DNA of 46,711 bases from Methanobacteriota archaeon (GCA_002722735.1 PBMR01000007.1:35143-81853); one strand, 5' to 3'. Counted from the first letter of the stretch, positions 34,901 through 42,875 are shown. The notes: generated by a model not told the origin, from the letters alone. Numbers and translations are program-made.

Positions 34901-35678
34901 TGTCTCAATACCCCGAGTGGTGAACCCATTCTCGATATTGCCCCAAGGTTCTCGTAGGACTCTAGCACAGACAAGCTTCAATCTCACCAAGGCATTCCAC
35001 TTGAGATCCTCTTTCATGCTGATCTTCTTGTGCCTCTTGTCCGAACTGTACCTTTTCATAGACCCAATCGTGATTGACATATTCATCAATCGAGCAGGGT
35101 GGGAGCAGGAGGATTACAATGTCATTGTTGGCGGTATCGTCATCCTCGCAATCATGACCGGCCAGATTGCAGGGGGCATGCTGGGGGAGAAGTTCGGAGT
35201 CAGAAGGGTGGCAATGATCGGCTTCACATGTCTTGCTGTGTGCAATGGAATGCTGGCGGTCATGGAGCCATTCTGGACCAATACGGTGGTAATGACGACA
35301 TATCTGATTATCCGGGGCCTAGTCAATGGGGTGGCTTGGATATGCGTGATTGCGGTCTGCATGAAGATGACATGGAGCAAGGTCGGGGGGACTCAATTCA
35401 CCGCCTACATGTCCATGTTCAACCTCTCGGGGGTAATGGCATACACCTTCACTGGCAGGATGCTGGAGATATTCGACAATGATTACAGCACTACGATATA
35501 CGTGGGGGCAGCACTCACCATGTTCACCGTTTTCTTCCTAGTTTTCATCGATCCAGAAGAGTGCAACAGAGTTCTCGAGGAGAAGGATGCCTTGGACGGT
35601 GTCCTTCTGGACGATTTGGGAGAGTCGGGATGGTGGTCCGATGAAGAAGGAGGCGGTGAGCCTGTCGCAGCTTCGTGA
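31983..35678 (+). CDS. S8 subtilisin-like protease fused to AmpG-like MFS permease
   Basis: 1231 aa in one uninterrupted frame from ATG 31983. Order: signal peptide (about 1-24); pro-region; subtilase domain with Asp191 (VLDTGI), His258 (THGSHVAG) and Ser442 (GTSMATP); an Asp/Pro-rich insertion between Asp191 and His258; a beta-sandwich (about 520-625); one transmembrane helix (about 630-650); a charged linker; then a 12-helix MFS permease (about 667-1210) that opens with YFAQGLPWGF and resembles the AmpG/PAT group. The topology is consistent: protease outside, one crossing, then the permease begins inside. Base composition falls from GC-rich in the protease to lower GC in the permease. Alternative: two genes joined by loss of a stop codon, which would need a sequencing check. 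Confidence 0.85.
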   Translation: MSGRRVLLASFLVLTLVAPLSASSIAPESNERGGYDADGEWAVSVESEIHASWWMHWSRDKDSNSLDDRLEWLLEQPAEVQKDWWRRAPAGSARVFVDYDHHPSDADVRAIENMGAEVTFRAKYLDTVAATVPFEILLDPEGVRALPGVVMVEDLGLAEPDMHEAVPTMGVDDVWMDLGLDGTGSVIAVLDTGIRGDHEGLNDMDDDPFTCLDDPPDPLDPDPGPIPRDCDPKIIAFYDAVFTDEEQDPSTSYDSSTHGSHVAGIAAGTGGGQTDPESGLRYVGAAPGAYLINILACCDGDIEDVIEGAQWAIDNRDKYGIDIVTSSLGEQQFEIHVDNDGNSAWSRQMDMVVEAGIITTLSAGNEFGGATFVGCNTIDSPGDARLPITVASLDKDLSLAIYSSRGYTSDLRVKPDVATVGSSIMAPDAATQDGYTSKSGTSMATPLMAGIAALMVQANPDLTPSELKAIVSDKAIEREISLFGDAGLNDCSLLETRPDNEFGYGQADPIAFVEAAGSIDRSLNVSMEIHSMAEVLNQSYLSGTASGASPGQGEVQIRVGGSQWKTAEDSSPLGDWAQWGIKLDPHNESGNTTIYARLIIDDDHISPVDARRVILLDMQASAEATGSSNSRILIVGLSLILLPLLAYVLYNREQLVEEWFDGQSLTENRLRRMVSLCVLYFAQGLPWGFVTVAFVSYLSDNGFTPQELGTLLATVALPWTFKWIWGPVIDTLSLPQFGTRRLWILFAQFGMAVTIGTLLFVPDLTGHIDLVIKLMFVHNIFASLQDVSTDALAVDVLRDDEVSKANGYMFASKRGGMIVGGAVLGGFAKTIGIKGMLSIQLPILLLIMVLPMFLYEKPGTRLFPWSRPSDQDSLDSGSTDSYGESEFEVDQMLYWEEPEESRWWAARAVGRSTFDERIPLAALLTIVSLAIFVAGLIFAIFSVDLTVPLYTTAKKIAFFGIVLAILTAFVARVVSIPRVVNPFSILPQGSRRTLAQTSFNLTKAFHLRSSFMLIFLCLLSELYLFIDPIVIDIFINRAGWEQEDYNVIVGGIVILAIMTGQIAGGMLGEKFGVRRVAMIGFTCLAVCNGMLAVMEPFWTNTVVMTTYLIIRGLVNGVAWICVIAVCMKMTWSKVGGTQFTAYMSMFNLSGVMAYTFTGRMLEIFDNDYSTTIYVGAALTMFTVFFLVFIDPEECNRVLEEKDALDGVLLDDLGESGWWSDEEGGGEPVAAS

Positions 35679-35928
35679 GATAATTCAAGGGACTGAGACC
35701 GACTTCCTGGTCTTCACCCAGACCAACTGCCCCTACTGCTCACTTGCCTTCAGGGTCCTCGAATCCAAAGAGCTGACCTTCACCGATTTCAATCTCGATA
35801 ATCACGATGGACTCAGGCAAGAGGTGGTCAGTCAGACAGGACATCGAACAGCTCCTGTAGTGTTCGACTTGAGGGGCGAAGAGCCGGTGTTCATAGGGGG
35901 CTCGGACAACCTTCTCGATTACCTCTAG
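35641..35928 (+). CDS. Glutaredoxin-like thiol-disulfide protein
   Basis: 95 aa from ATG 35641, which overlaps the end of the fusion gene by 38 nt; GTG 35656 is another possible start. Thioredoxin fold with the redox motif CPYC (Cys30-Cys33), cis-Pro in TAPVVF and the C-terminal glutathione-site pattern GGSDNLLDYL. Reduces disulfides with glutathione or another low-molecular thiol. Its stop overlaps the stop of the lipoprotein gene on the other strand by 4 nt. Confidence 0.9.
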   Translation: MKKEAVSLSQLREIIQGTETDFLVFTQTNCPYCSLAFRVLESKELTFTDFNLDNHDGLRQEVVSQTGHRTAPVVFDLRGEEPVFIGGSDNLLDYL

Positions 35929-36875
35929 AGGCTCCACGTCTCGGTGATGCCGCCCGCAATAATGACTCGCAGGAATGCAGTGCCGGTGAATGTCGCTGTC
36001 AGGGTGTACTCTCCCGTGGGGTAGGGAATCGTGCCCAAAGTACCCATCTCGCTTGCCCCGGGCCCCCAAATTCGCTCCAGAGCAGATACGGATAGGTGAT
36101 CCCTGAGGGTGAGTGAGATGGTGGAGGAGCCGCTGCCGCACTCTGCGTCAATGAAGTAGACCATCTCGTCCCACTCGCCATCACTAGGGTGGTCACTGAC
36201 GAGGAATGTGTCACGGAACTCCACGTCTATGCCGGGGTCCTCCCATGTATCGCTAAACAGGTCCCCTCCCCTGACGAAGTAGACGTCCCCGGTATGCCCA
36301 GAACCATGGTCGGCCACCATCATCCTGAGTTGCTCCGTTCCCGAGGCATCCGTCCAGATGAAGGAGGAGAGGTAGCCGACCCCGCTGTCGTACACATAAT
36401 CCAACCGCGAGCCGTCGGACGTGGCACCGGCAATGATGGCCGTGCCACCCGTGACCCCCGTCACCGATGCGACCCACTCAGTGGAGAATAGTGTGAAGCC
36501 CCATGACCCCCCCTCCTCTATAGGGAATGACAACACTGGCTGGGCCACCCCGTTCTCGAAGGCGCTCAGGTCAGAGTGCATGACTCTTCCGAGGAATGGA
36601 TTGTGGTTGAGGACGGAGTGTCGTCTGGCCTCAGTCAGGCTCGAGATGGCCAACATGTAGGCCGCACCACTCTCTTCACTATCGCTCGCAACGACGAGCC
36701 TAGCGGTATCGTCGCTGTAGTCTGGAGTCGAGAAAGTGTAGAGCCACCAGTCCCCAACCTGCCAGGTCGGGACGTCAATGGAATCGGAACCAATCTCGCC
36801 ATCCGAGTCCGCGCAGCCCGCCATGCTCGCCACGAGCACGAGCATCGCCAGGGCCAGTGCCGGGACTGAGCGCAT
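35925..36875 (-). CDS. Lipoprotein of unknown function
   Basis: 316 aa with a lipobox (LVASMAGC, Cys21) after a short hydrophobic signal, so probably membrane-anchored outside the cell. The mature part is acidic, rich in beta-strand pattern, and starts with VGDWWLYTF, a phrase common in secreted archaeal proteins. No enzyme motif is visible. Two halves look weakly similar in pattern but not clearly repeated. It converges with the glutaredoxin gene and follows hppA by 49 nt on the same strand. Confidence 0.8.
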   Translation of the reverse strand: MRSVPALALAMLVLVASMAGCADSDGEIGSDSIDVPTWQVGDWWLYTFSTPDYSDDTARLVVASDSEESGAAYMLAISSLTEARRHSVLNHNPFLGRVMHSDLSAFENGVAQPVLSFPIEEGGSWGFTLFSTEWVASVTGVTGGTAIIAGATSDGSRLDYVYDSGVGYLSSFIWTDASGTEQLRMMVADHGSGHTGDVYFVRGGDLFSDTWEDPGIDVEFRDTFLVSDHPSDGEWDEMVYFIDAECGSGSSTISLTLRDHLSVSALERIWGPGASEMGTLGTIPYPTGEYTLTATFTGTAFLRVIIAGGITETWSL

Positions 36876-36924
36876 GATATGCCGTCCTCAGCCTCGGCCA
36901 AGAGGCTGACGCTGTCCAGAGCGC

Positions 36925-38964
36925 TCAGATGAGTCCGGGCGCGATGACGACTGAGACGATAGACATCAGTTTGATCAGGATGTTCAGCGATGGCCCGCTT
37001 GTGTCCTTGAACGGGTCCCCTATGGTATCGCCAATGACAGCGGCATCGTGAGATGAGTCTCCCTTGGCAGCGCCTTCGATGTGCCCTTGCTCAATGGCCT
37101 TCTTCGCGTTGTCCCATGCGCCACCTGCGTTGGCCATGAAGAGGGCCATGAGGACCCCGGTCACCAGCGCGCCAGCAAGCAGGCCGCCGAGGGCGGCCGG
37201 GCCGAGAGCGTAGCCGACGATTACTGGGGCCGAGACCGCAGTCAATCCTGGCATCACCATCTCGCGCAGGGCAGCCTGGGTAGAGATGTCTATGCAGGTC
37301 TTGGAATCGGGCTTGACGCCTTCTCTGCCTTCCAGAAGCCCCTCGATCTCCCGGAACTGCCGACGAATCTCAATCACCATCTCGCCGGCTGCCTTTCCCA
37401 CCGAGGTCATGGTCATTGCAGCGACTACGAATGGCAGCGAGCCACCGATTAGCAGCCCGATGACGACCATCGGGTCTGTGAGGGTTAGGTCCGAGGCCTC
37501 GAGTTGGGCAGCGGTACCGAAGGCGGCGAAGAGCGCGAGTGCGGTGAGAGCGGCACTGCCTATCGCGAAGCCCTTGCCGATGGCAGCAGTGGTGTTGCCG
37601 ATGCTGTCGAGGCTGTCTGTAATCCCTCTGACATCAGGGCCTAGCTCACTCATCTCGGAGATGCCGCCCGCGTTGTCAGCCACCGGACCGTATGCGTCTA
37701 CTGTCATCGTGACGCCGACCGTAGCAAGCATGCCCATCGCGGCCATCGCGATGCCGTAGAGCCCCAAGTCGCCGCCGCCCATCACATCGTTGGAAACGAA
37801 GATGCCCCCCGCGATGAGGAGTATCGGCATGAAAGTGGACATCATGCCTACGGAGAGTCCGGCGATTGCGTTGGTGGCAGGACCCGTCTTGGACATCTCC
37901 CCAATGTGGGGGATGGCCTTCACGGGAATCCCGAAGACGGGCTCTATCCCCGTGTAGAACTCGGTCACGAGGCCGATGAGGATTCCGACGATCGAGCCAG
38001 CAATCACTGCCTGCATCGGTTCTGTACCGGTTTCCAGCCCCAAATAGCCGATGCCGAACCAGCCCGCGGCCCAAAAGAGAGCTGCACCAATGAAGGTCGT
38101 GTTTCGAAGTGCTGCAGCGGCATCGCCCCCCTTGAACGCCTTCATGCTGAATACGCCAATGATTGAAGCGGCGTATCCCACGAGTCCGAGGAAGATTGGG
38201 AGGGTGATGTAATCGGAGTGCATTCCCGAGGCCTCGGCGATCACCATGGCAGCTATGATCGAGCCTACGAAGGACTCGAAGATGTCGGCACCCATTCCAG
38301 CGACGTCCCCAACGTTGTCACCCACGTTGTCGGCGATGACGCCGGGGTTGCGCGGGTCATCCTCGGGTATTCCTGCCTCGACCTTGCCGACGAGGTCAGC
38401 ACCGACGTCAGCAGCCTTGGTGTAGATGCCACCGCCCACGCGGGCGAACAGGGCTATCGAGGATGCGCCCATGCCAAAGCCGGCGATGTTCTGCACCTCT
38501 GGGCCGGTTCCAAGCCACATGGCCATCAACGAGATTCCGAGCAGCCCGAGACCACCGACTGAGAGCCCCATCACAGCGCCCCCGTTGTAGGAGACCTCCA
38601 GAGCGGCTGGCTGGCCGCCCGATGCGGCAGCCATGGCGGTACGCCCGTTGGCGCTGGTGGCGGCCCGCATCCCGCTGAAGCCAGCTACCACGGAAGCCAA
38701 AGCGCCAGCTAGGAAGGCGAGCACGGTCTGATTGCCCGTATCGGGGTTCACGAAGAGCAACCCGGCTACGATTGCGATGAAGACTGCCAAGTATCGGTAC
38801 TCGGCAAACAGGAAGGCCATCGCTCCGTCCCTAATCTGCTGGGTGATGTCAGCTACAGTGGGGTTGTCAATCTTAATTTTCTCTATCTGGGTGTAGAGCA
38901 GCACAGCGATTGCAAGTCCTAGTGCTGCCGTTCCAGCTGCAATTTCCGGTATGTTCTCGATCAT
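36925..38964 (-). CDS. hppA: Membrane-bound ion-translocating pyrophosphatase
   Basis: 679 aa, about 16 helices. Hydrolyses pyrophosphate and pumps H+ (or Na+) out of the cytoplasm. The substrate loop is [13 protein letters not shown] (187-199) with [20 protein letters not shown] (201-220). The potassium-specificity position reads [10 protein letters not shown] with Ala460 and Gly463, the K+-dependent pattern (Lys and Thr in K+-independent enzymes). Start ATG 38964 has GGTGAG a few nt upstream; the frame stays open to 39147 only through the neighbouring gene. H+ versus Na+ cannot be decided by eye. Confidence 0.94.
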   Translation of the reverse strand: MIENIPEIAAGTAALGLAIAVLLYTQIEKIKIDNPTVADITQQIRDGAMAFLFAEYRYLAVFIAIVAGLLFVNPDTGNQTVLAFLAGALASVVAGFSGMRAATSANGRTAMAAASGGQPAALEVSYNGGAVMGLSVGGLGLLGISLMAMWLGTGPEVQNIAGFGMGASSIALFARVGGGIYTKAADVGADLVGKVEAGIPEDDPRNPGVIADNVGDNVGDVAGMGADIFESFVGSIIAAMVIAEASGMHSDYITLPIFLGLVGYAASIIGVFSMKAFKGGDAAAALRNTTFIGAALFWAAGWFGIGYLGLETGTEPMQAVIAGSIVGILIGLVTEFYTGIEPVFGIPVKAIPHIGEMSKTGPATNAIAGLSVGMMSTFMPILLIAGGIFVSNDVMGGGDLGLYGIAMAAMGMLATVGVTMTVDAYGPVADNAGGISEMSELGPDVRGITDSLDSIGNTTAAIGKGFAIGSAALTALALFAAFGTAAQLEASDLTLTDPMVVIGLLIGGSLPFVVAAMTMTSVGKAAGEMVIEIRRQFREIEGLLEGREGVKPDSKTCIDISTQAALREMVMPGLTAVSAPVIVGYALGPAALGGLLAGALVTGVLMALFMANAGGAWDNAKKAIEQGHIEGAAKGDSSHDAAVIGDTIGDPFKDTSGPSLNILIKLMSIVSVVIAPGLI

Positions 38965-38998
38965 GCTCTCACCTGTGTCGACCCGGCGACCCGAGTTC

Positions 38999-39028
38999 CG
39001 TATATAATCCGAATCCACCATATTCGGA
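38999..39028 (-). promoter_or_regulatory. hppA promoter with adjacent inverted repeat
   Basis: A TATA box (GATTATATAC on the minus strand, about 38999-39009) would place transcription start near 38979, giving a 15-nt leader that contains the GGTGAG ribosome binding site. Directly upstream and partly overlapping the box is a perfect 7-bp inverted repeat, TCCGAAT (39008-39014) and ATTCGGA (39022-39028), at the position of the BRE element. It could be an operator, or a hairpin ending the amidotransferase transcript whose stop is at 39045. Confidence 0.5.
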
Positions 39029-39044
39029 GGTATCGGGCAATCAC

Positions 39045-39947
39045 TCAGCAACCAGTCGTGACCACGGCTGCGAATGATTCGAGAATACCGGCCCCATCGT
39101 GTTCCTGCTGGAAAGCCATTAGCTCCTCGCGAGTGATGTGCCCCCAATCGAAGGCCCGCTCGATACGAGCCTTGGCCGCCTCGGGATGGAACTGGACGCC
39201 CCAGACCGGCAGGGGCAAACCATCCTCGTCGTTGACTCTCACGGCGGTGACGCCATTGTGATTCGTGCTACCCAGCAGGGTGCAGCACTCCGGCACCGAC
39301 ATCACATGGTCCCTATGCGTGAAGAGGACGAGTGGCGAGCCCCCTTCGCCCGAACGCCTCGAGGCGAAGAGCTCGTCGGACCCTCCCTCCTCAGTCAGAT
39401 CAAGGTCCCAGACACCGTTGGATAGCGATTCGGACCTCTCCACGGTCGCTCCAAGTGCCTTACAGAGGAGTTGGTGGCCGAAGCAGATTCCCAATGTGGG
39501 AATCCCCATTGCGATCGAGGACCTCAACAAGGAGGCACCGCAATCCATCCAGTCCTCCCAGATTGAGACGTTCCGACGTGACCCGGAGCAGATGACCGCA
39601 TCAGGTGCAATTCTGCCCAACCACCCTGTAGTCAGTGCGTCCTCGCCGTGCAGAGGCATGGCTATTCGCCTGAACGAGACCTGGTTGCCACTCATATCGA
39701 CTTCGCATTCGGCCCAGAAATCGAAGTCATCGTCCCAGTGGGGGACATCCTCCTTGGTGATTGCGACCTCACCAGCATCCTGAGCACGCTGACCGGCTTC
39801 CCCGGACTGCATCTGAGGAGTCACCAGTAGCACCTCAACACTTCCCGAGTCAGCAAGAGGGCGTACAATCTCCTGATTCCCCCCGTGTCCGAACTCCGAG
39901 CGCTCGACCAGCAGGTCGATGAGAAGAACCCTTGTTCCGTCTCGCAT
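39045..39947 (-). CDS. Class I glutamine amidotransferase (GMP synthase subunit-like)
   Basis: 300 aa from ATG 39947; a TTG at 39965 would add six residues. Triad: Cys155 in GICFGHQL, His254 and Glu256 in GVQFHPEA. The layout matches stand-alone GuaA-like class I amidotransferases that remove ammonia from glutamine or hydrolyse gamma-glutamyl bonds. It has an N-terminal region of about 60 residues (45-105) that is acidic and not typical of the plain domain. No acceptor-domain partner is adjacent, so the physiological substrate is unknown. Confidence 0.88.
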   Translation of the reverse strand: MRDGTRVLLIDLLVERSEFGHGGNQEIVRPLADSGSVEVLLVTPQMQSGEAGQRAQDAGEVAITKEDVPHWDDDFDFWAECEVDMSGNQVSFRRIAMPLHGEDALTTGWLGRIAPDAVICSGSRRNVSIWEDWMDCGASLLRSSIAMGIPTLGICFGHQLLCKALGATVERSESLSNGVWDLDLTEEGGSDELFASRRSGEGGSPLVLFTHRDHVMSVPECCTLLGSTNHNGVTAVRVNDEDGLPLPVWGVQFHPEAAKARIERAFDWGHITREELMAFQQEHDGAGILESFAAVVTTGC

Positions 39948-40009
39948 GCCTCCCCGAGAGGGCAAGCGTTTGAAAGTCCCCCGCCCGAGAGCGCTACAGG
40001 AGGGGGCGC

Positions 40010-40285
40010 ATGGTAGACAAGCAACTAATTCTGGACTCGGTTGGTCCCGTCCAATCGGTATTGGATGCTCATGAGGGCGTGGTCAACGTCGTAGACACTG
40101 CCGATGGGGTGATAATGATCTCCCTCGAAGGCGGCTGCTCAGGCTGCAGTGCCACTCCGATGACTGCGATGCAGATATATTTCTCATTGATGAAATTGGA
40201 CGAGGTAGAGGACGTCGTTTTCGTCAATGGCGAGCTTCCCTCTTACATGCGCTCCTTCATCGATGACAAGCTGAACTCCGGGTAG
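40010..40285 (+). CDS. NifU-like Fe-S cluster protein
   Basis: 91 aa, a stand-alone NifU C-terminal domain. The cluster-binding motif is GGCSGCSA (Cys43, Cys46), which in dimers holds a [4Fe-4S] cluster for transfer to client proteins. A good ribosome binding site (GGAGGGGG) precedes ATG 40010. It may supply clusters to the several iron-sulfur proteins of the region, such as the molybdenum hydroxylase subunits, but there is no direct link. Confidence 0.9.
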   Translation: MVDKQLILDSVGPVQSVLDAHEGVVNVVDTADGVIMISLEGGCSGCSATPMTAMQIYFSLMKLDEVEDVVFVNGELPSYMRSFIDDKLNSG

Positions 40286-40287
40286 CC

Positions 40288-40701
40288 TCATTCCTCCTCT
40301 CGACGGCTCCTCCTGATTGAATGTGGGTTCGCTTCCCCTTGGACGTCCTTGCCCTTGATGTTCATCATTGAAGCGAGAGCCACGATAACCGCGATGACAG
40401 CGAAGGGCCTAGCGACGTTCCTCGAACCCCAGAGATATCCACCAGAGTGGTGTTGGGCGAACAGCAAAACGGCAGAAATGAGGCACATGGCAGCGATGGT
40501 ACGCTGGACCAGCATCTCGTGTTCGGTCGTGCGCGAGAGCGTTCCAATCGACATCCAGAGAATCACTGCGAGCCCGCAGAGGCTGAGGGAGGCCGTCTGA
40601 ATTGCACTCACGTAATCCACATCCGTCCGCAGCCGTATGGACTTGATTATATTCTCCCAGCTTGAATAATCTCTAGTAGCCCCACCACTACCGAACTTCA
40701 T
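40288..40701 (-). CDS. Small membrane protein, function unknown
   Basis: 137 aa if it starts at ATG 40701, with three hydrophobic segments (about 38-54, 69-83, 97-112 of that numbering) and a basic tail. ATG 40701 shares the palindrome CATG with the ATG of the divergent gene, and there is no promoter-like sequence where its transcript would need one. GTG 40620, about 29 nt from the TATA-like element at 40645-40653, would give a 110-aa protein with all membrane segments intact and is a serious alternative. I recognise no family. Confidence 0.65.
   Translation of the reverse strand: MKFGSGGATRDYSSWENIIKSIRLRTDVDYVSAIQTASLSLCGLAVILWMSIGTLSRTTEHEMLVQRTIAAMCLISAVLLFAQHHSGGYLWGSRNVARPFAVIAVIVALASMMNIKGKDVQGEANPHSIRRSRREEE
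40645..40653. promoter_or_regulatory. TATA-like element between two divergent membrane-protein genes
   Basis: GATTATATT reads as a TATA box in both directions. For the plus strand it would give a start of transcription near 40676 and a 24-nt leader before ATG 40700; for the minus strand it would give a leaderless start near GTG 40620. A second AT stretch, GAATAAT (40664-40670), could instead drive a nearly leaderless plus-strand gene. Confidence 0.35.
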
Positions 40702-41110
40702 GACAAATTCTCAGTTGCTTGCTACTGCTCAGTTCGACAGGAGGCCGTTTCTCTACTGGTGGTTGATGTCCAGTTTCATGCTTCTAATCACAATGGTCGG
40801 AATCTTTTTGATACCGGTTTGGCCCGTCTTCGGGTACTTCGCCCATAAGAAACAGTACGAAAACCTCGGGATGGATCTGACGGATCGCTCCCTAAACGCC
40901 CGCAAGGGATGGCTGTTCAAGAAGCAACAGAACATCCCCCTCGATAAGATCACGGACATGGCCGTAATCGAGGGGCCGATCCTCAGCGCCATGGGTCTCT
41001 GTCACCTAACAATCGAGACCGCAGGGGGCAGTGGCGGTGGTGGAAGCGCTCAACTATCTGGTGTCTCCGACGCCCTCGGCTTCCGCGACCTCGTCCTCAG
41101 GCAGCGCTGA
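40700..41110 (+). CDS. Bacterial-type PH domain (YdbS-like) membrane protein, probably frameshifted at its end
   Basis: 136 aa to the TGA at 41108. Two hydrophobic segments (about 18-36 and 37-48) are followed by a bPH2-type pleckstrin-like domain (LTDRSLNARKGWLFKKQQNIPLDKI in pattern, then AMGLCHLTIETAGG and SGVSDALGFRDLVLRQR). Homologues usually continue after LRQR with Asp and a helix. Removing one T at 41108 restores such a continuation (see the next entry). The domain itself is complete, so the short product could still fold. Confidence 0.75.
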   Translation: MTNSQLLATAQFDRRPFLYWWLMSSFMLLITMVGIFLIPVWPVFGYFAHKKQYENLGMDLTDRSLNARKGWLFKKQQNIPLDKITDMAVIEGPILSAMGLCHLTIETAGGSGGGGSAQLSGVSDALGFRDLVLRQR

Positions 41111-41234
41111 TGGAATTGCGCACAAGGGGATTGAAGCTACCTCGATGCTGCCCCAGACCTCATCTGCCGAGACAGTTCTAGTGGGGATCAGGGATATCCC
41201 GAGGCGAATCGAGGCAAATTCATCCGAAGAATGA
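41111..41234 (+). pseudogene. Out-of-frame C-terminal tail of the PH-domain gene
   Basis: In the next frame the sequence continues as DGIAHKG, then ETVLVGIRDIPRRIEANSSEE to a stop ending at 41234. The last part resembles the short helical C-terminus (EIRD-x-RRIE pattern) of archaeal PH-domain proteins. Dropping one base in CGCTGATGGA (41105-41114) joins it to LRQR as LRQRDGIAHKG, giving a protein of 177 aa. It may be a sequencing error, a real mutation or recoding; I cannot tell which. Confidence 0.5.
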
Positions 41235-41292
41235 GGGTTTCTGTGAAGCCTCCACGGGCAAGCCAATTAAGCACAGTCTTACTTTACGGTCC

Positions 41293-41745
41293 ATGGGGAC
41301 CTCCCCAAGGTCGCGCTGGTCTAACCGTGACGACTCCTCCTATCGAAAGCAGGGGGACGAACGTCCCAAATCCAAGCGAGCCCCGATTCATAGATGGAGT
41401 GGGGGGCGCGGCGATGCCTCATCTTCCTTCTTGCTGATCGGGCAGGTAACTAGCATTGTCGCCCTAGCTTTGCTCTTTCTGGGGGTGAACGCTGTCGAGG
41501 ATGGTGCTGGTGAGGGAGAACTTCTGGATGAGGGCACCAGCTCGACAACCTCCACGACCGACGAGGGTCTCCCTTGGGGGATGGGGTCGAACGCACTTGT
41601 GGTGACCTTCGGTTTCGGAATGATCTCTACTCTGACCCTGTTCAGGGTCACGCTCTCACGAAACTCGCCGCGACGACGCAAGCGAATGGCGAAGCTGTGG
41701 ATCCTAGCGATGTTGGTAGCGGCTTATGCAATCGCCTTCCAGTAG
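41293..41745 (+). CDS. Small membrane protein, function unknown
   Basis: 150 aa. A basic, Ser/Arg-rich N-terminus of about 45 residues is followed by three hydrophobic stretches (about 46-66, 97-116, 131-149), with an acidic Thr/Ser-rich loop between the first two. ATG 41293 lies 26 nt from an AT-rich TATA-like element (AATTAAG, about 41264-41270), consistent with a leaderless transcript. No family recognised. It belongs to a string of unassigned membrane genes on this strand between 40700 and 42709. Confidence 0.65.
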   Translation: MGTSPRSRWSNRDDSSYRKQGDERPKSKRAPIHRWSGGRGDASSSFLLIGQVTSIVALALLFLGVNAVEDGAGEGELLDEGTSSTTSTTDEGLPWGMGSNALVVTFGFGMISTLTLFRVTLSRNSPRRRKRMAKLWILAMLVAAYAIAFQ

Positions 41746-41815
41746 GGAGGTCGTATGATGGCCTACCAACGTAATGCCCTTGAGCATTGACCCTATGCGG
41801 CTGACGGGAGAAGCC

Positions 41816-42709
41816 ATGCATCCTGTAGCAAACCTGACTGTGGCAGTCGGCGTGGTCGGGCTATTCATCAGCACCATTTTCGTCATCACCGGAATCGAGT
41901 TTCCTATCGATGAAGCTAGCGATTCGGATGATTCAGAGGTCACATTTGTGTTTGGCGGCGTGAACGGGACTTTGTACTTCAATGACTCGTTAGGCACCGC
42001 TAATCTCGGTTGGGCGACCTACGTCTTCGGCGATTACATCGACCTCGACGAGGACGGGATGTGGGACTCGTGCCAAGACCTCGAGATACTGGTGTGGCCG
42101 GTAGGCGCAGAGAAGCCCTCTGACGTCAACCACACCAACAACACCTTCAATTCACAGTGCGAGAAGGGGTTCGAGAGGACTGGATTGGTCGATTTGGTCT
42201 ACGTAGGGCAGATCTGCCATCATCCCGTCAATGAGTCAGAATCGCAGTGCAGCAGCGGGAACTACAGCCTGGAGTCCAACGATTTCATCAGACTCGTCGA
42301 GGAACACGAGGAGGAACTGGAACCGGAATCCTTCCTCTCGGGTCTGTATGAGATGGCCATTGACGGAATCAGAACGGGCCATACTTCCATGTGCTGCTCA
42401 GTATTGTTATTGGCCTTGGGCGCTGTTCTTGGATTGACTATGGGGGATGAGGAGGAAGCCGTCGTCGTGAAGAGTTCGGGGTCCAAAGCTGAATGGAGGG
42501 CATACTCCCTCTCACAGTCTGAACGAGGTGCAGACGGTCTCCCAAAATCATTCAGCCGCCACCTATTGGCTCGCAATCAAGACAGGAAACCTCGGAAGGG
42601 GAACGTGAGAGGCGGCGTTCACAAGGGCGGCGGGGTCTTCTTGGATGGGTGGACCGAAGCGGACTCCACAGCGGCATACAAGAAGAAAGTCGAAGACAAG
42701 AGGAAATGA
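41816..42709 (+). CDS. Two-pass membrane protein with Cys-containing ectodomain, unknown
   Basis: 297 aa from ATG 41816, chosen because GGGAG (41806-41810) lies 5 nt before it and the protein then starts straight into a hydrophobic segment (about 5-27); ATG 41774 in the same frame has no ribosome binding site. The ectodomain (about 30-185) is acidic, with DLDEDGMWDSC reminiscent of a calcium loop, several cysteines that may pair, and possible N-glycosylation sites (NHTNNT, NYS). A second helix (MCCSVLLLALGAVLGLTMG) is followed by a basic cytoplasmic tail rich in Lys, Arg and Gly. I do not recognise the family. Confidence 0.72.
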   Translation: MHPVANLTVAVGVVGLFISTIFVITGIEFPIDEASDSDDSEVTFVFGGVNGTLYFNDSLGTANLGWATYVFGDYIDLDEDGMWDSCQDLEILVWPVGAEKPSDVNHTNNTFNSQCEKGFERTGLVDLVYVGQICHHPVNESESQCSSGNYSLESNDFIRLVEEHEEELEPESFLSGLYEMAIDGIRTGHTSMCCSVLLLALGAVLGLTMGDEEEAVVVKSSGSKAEWRAYSLSQSERGADGLPKSFSRHLLARNQDRKPRKGNVRGGVHKGGGVFLDGWTEADSTAAYKKKVEDKRK

Positions 42710-42717
42710 GGGGAGCA

Positions 42718-42867
42718 TCAAAGCAGGGGGCTGAACATGGCTAGGAAACCAATCATCACCACGACCACGATTGCGCCTCTGAGCGCCCAGTACAAGGACT
42801 GCAGCAACATACCACTGTAGGTCCCTGGCTCCTTTCTGAAATACTCGGGCGGCCCGTCCTCGTCCAT
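42718..42867 (-). CDS. Small single-pass membrane protein (49 aa)
   Basis: 49 aa from ATG 42867: an acidic, hydrophilic N-terminus (MDEDGPPEYFRKEPG) and one transmembrane helix (about 26-46). The ribosome binding site GAGGTAGG overlaps the nadE stop codon, 9 nt before the ATG, so it is probably co-translated with nadE. The frame is open upstream to 42996 but only inside nadE. Too short for family assignment. Confidence 0.6.
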   Translation of the reverse strand: MDEDGPPEYFRKEPGTYSGMLLQSLYWALRGAIVVVVMIGFLAMFSPLL

Positions 42868-42875
42868 GTGAAAAC

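Noticed and set aside
41755-41790. Eleven-residue frame (MMAYQRNALEH) behind a good ribosome binding site
   Set aside because: No regulatory peptide pattern such as repeated codons or a hairpin; could be chance, so not annotated as a gene.
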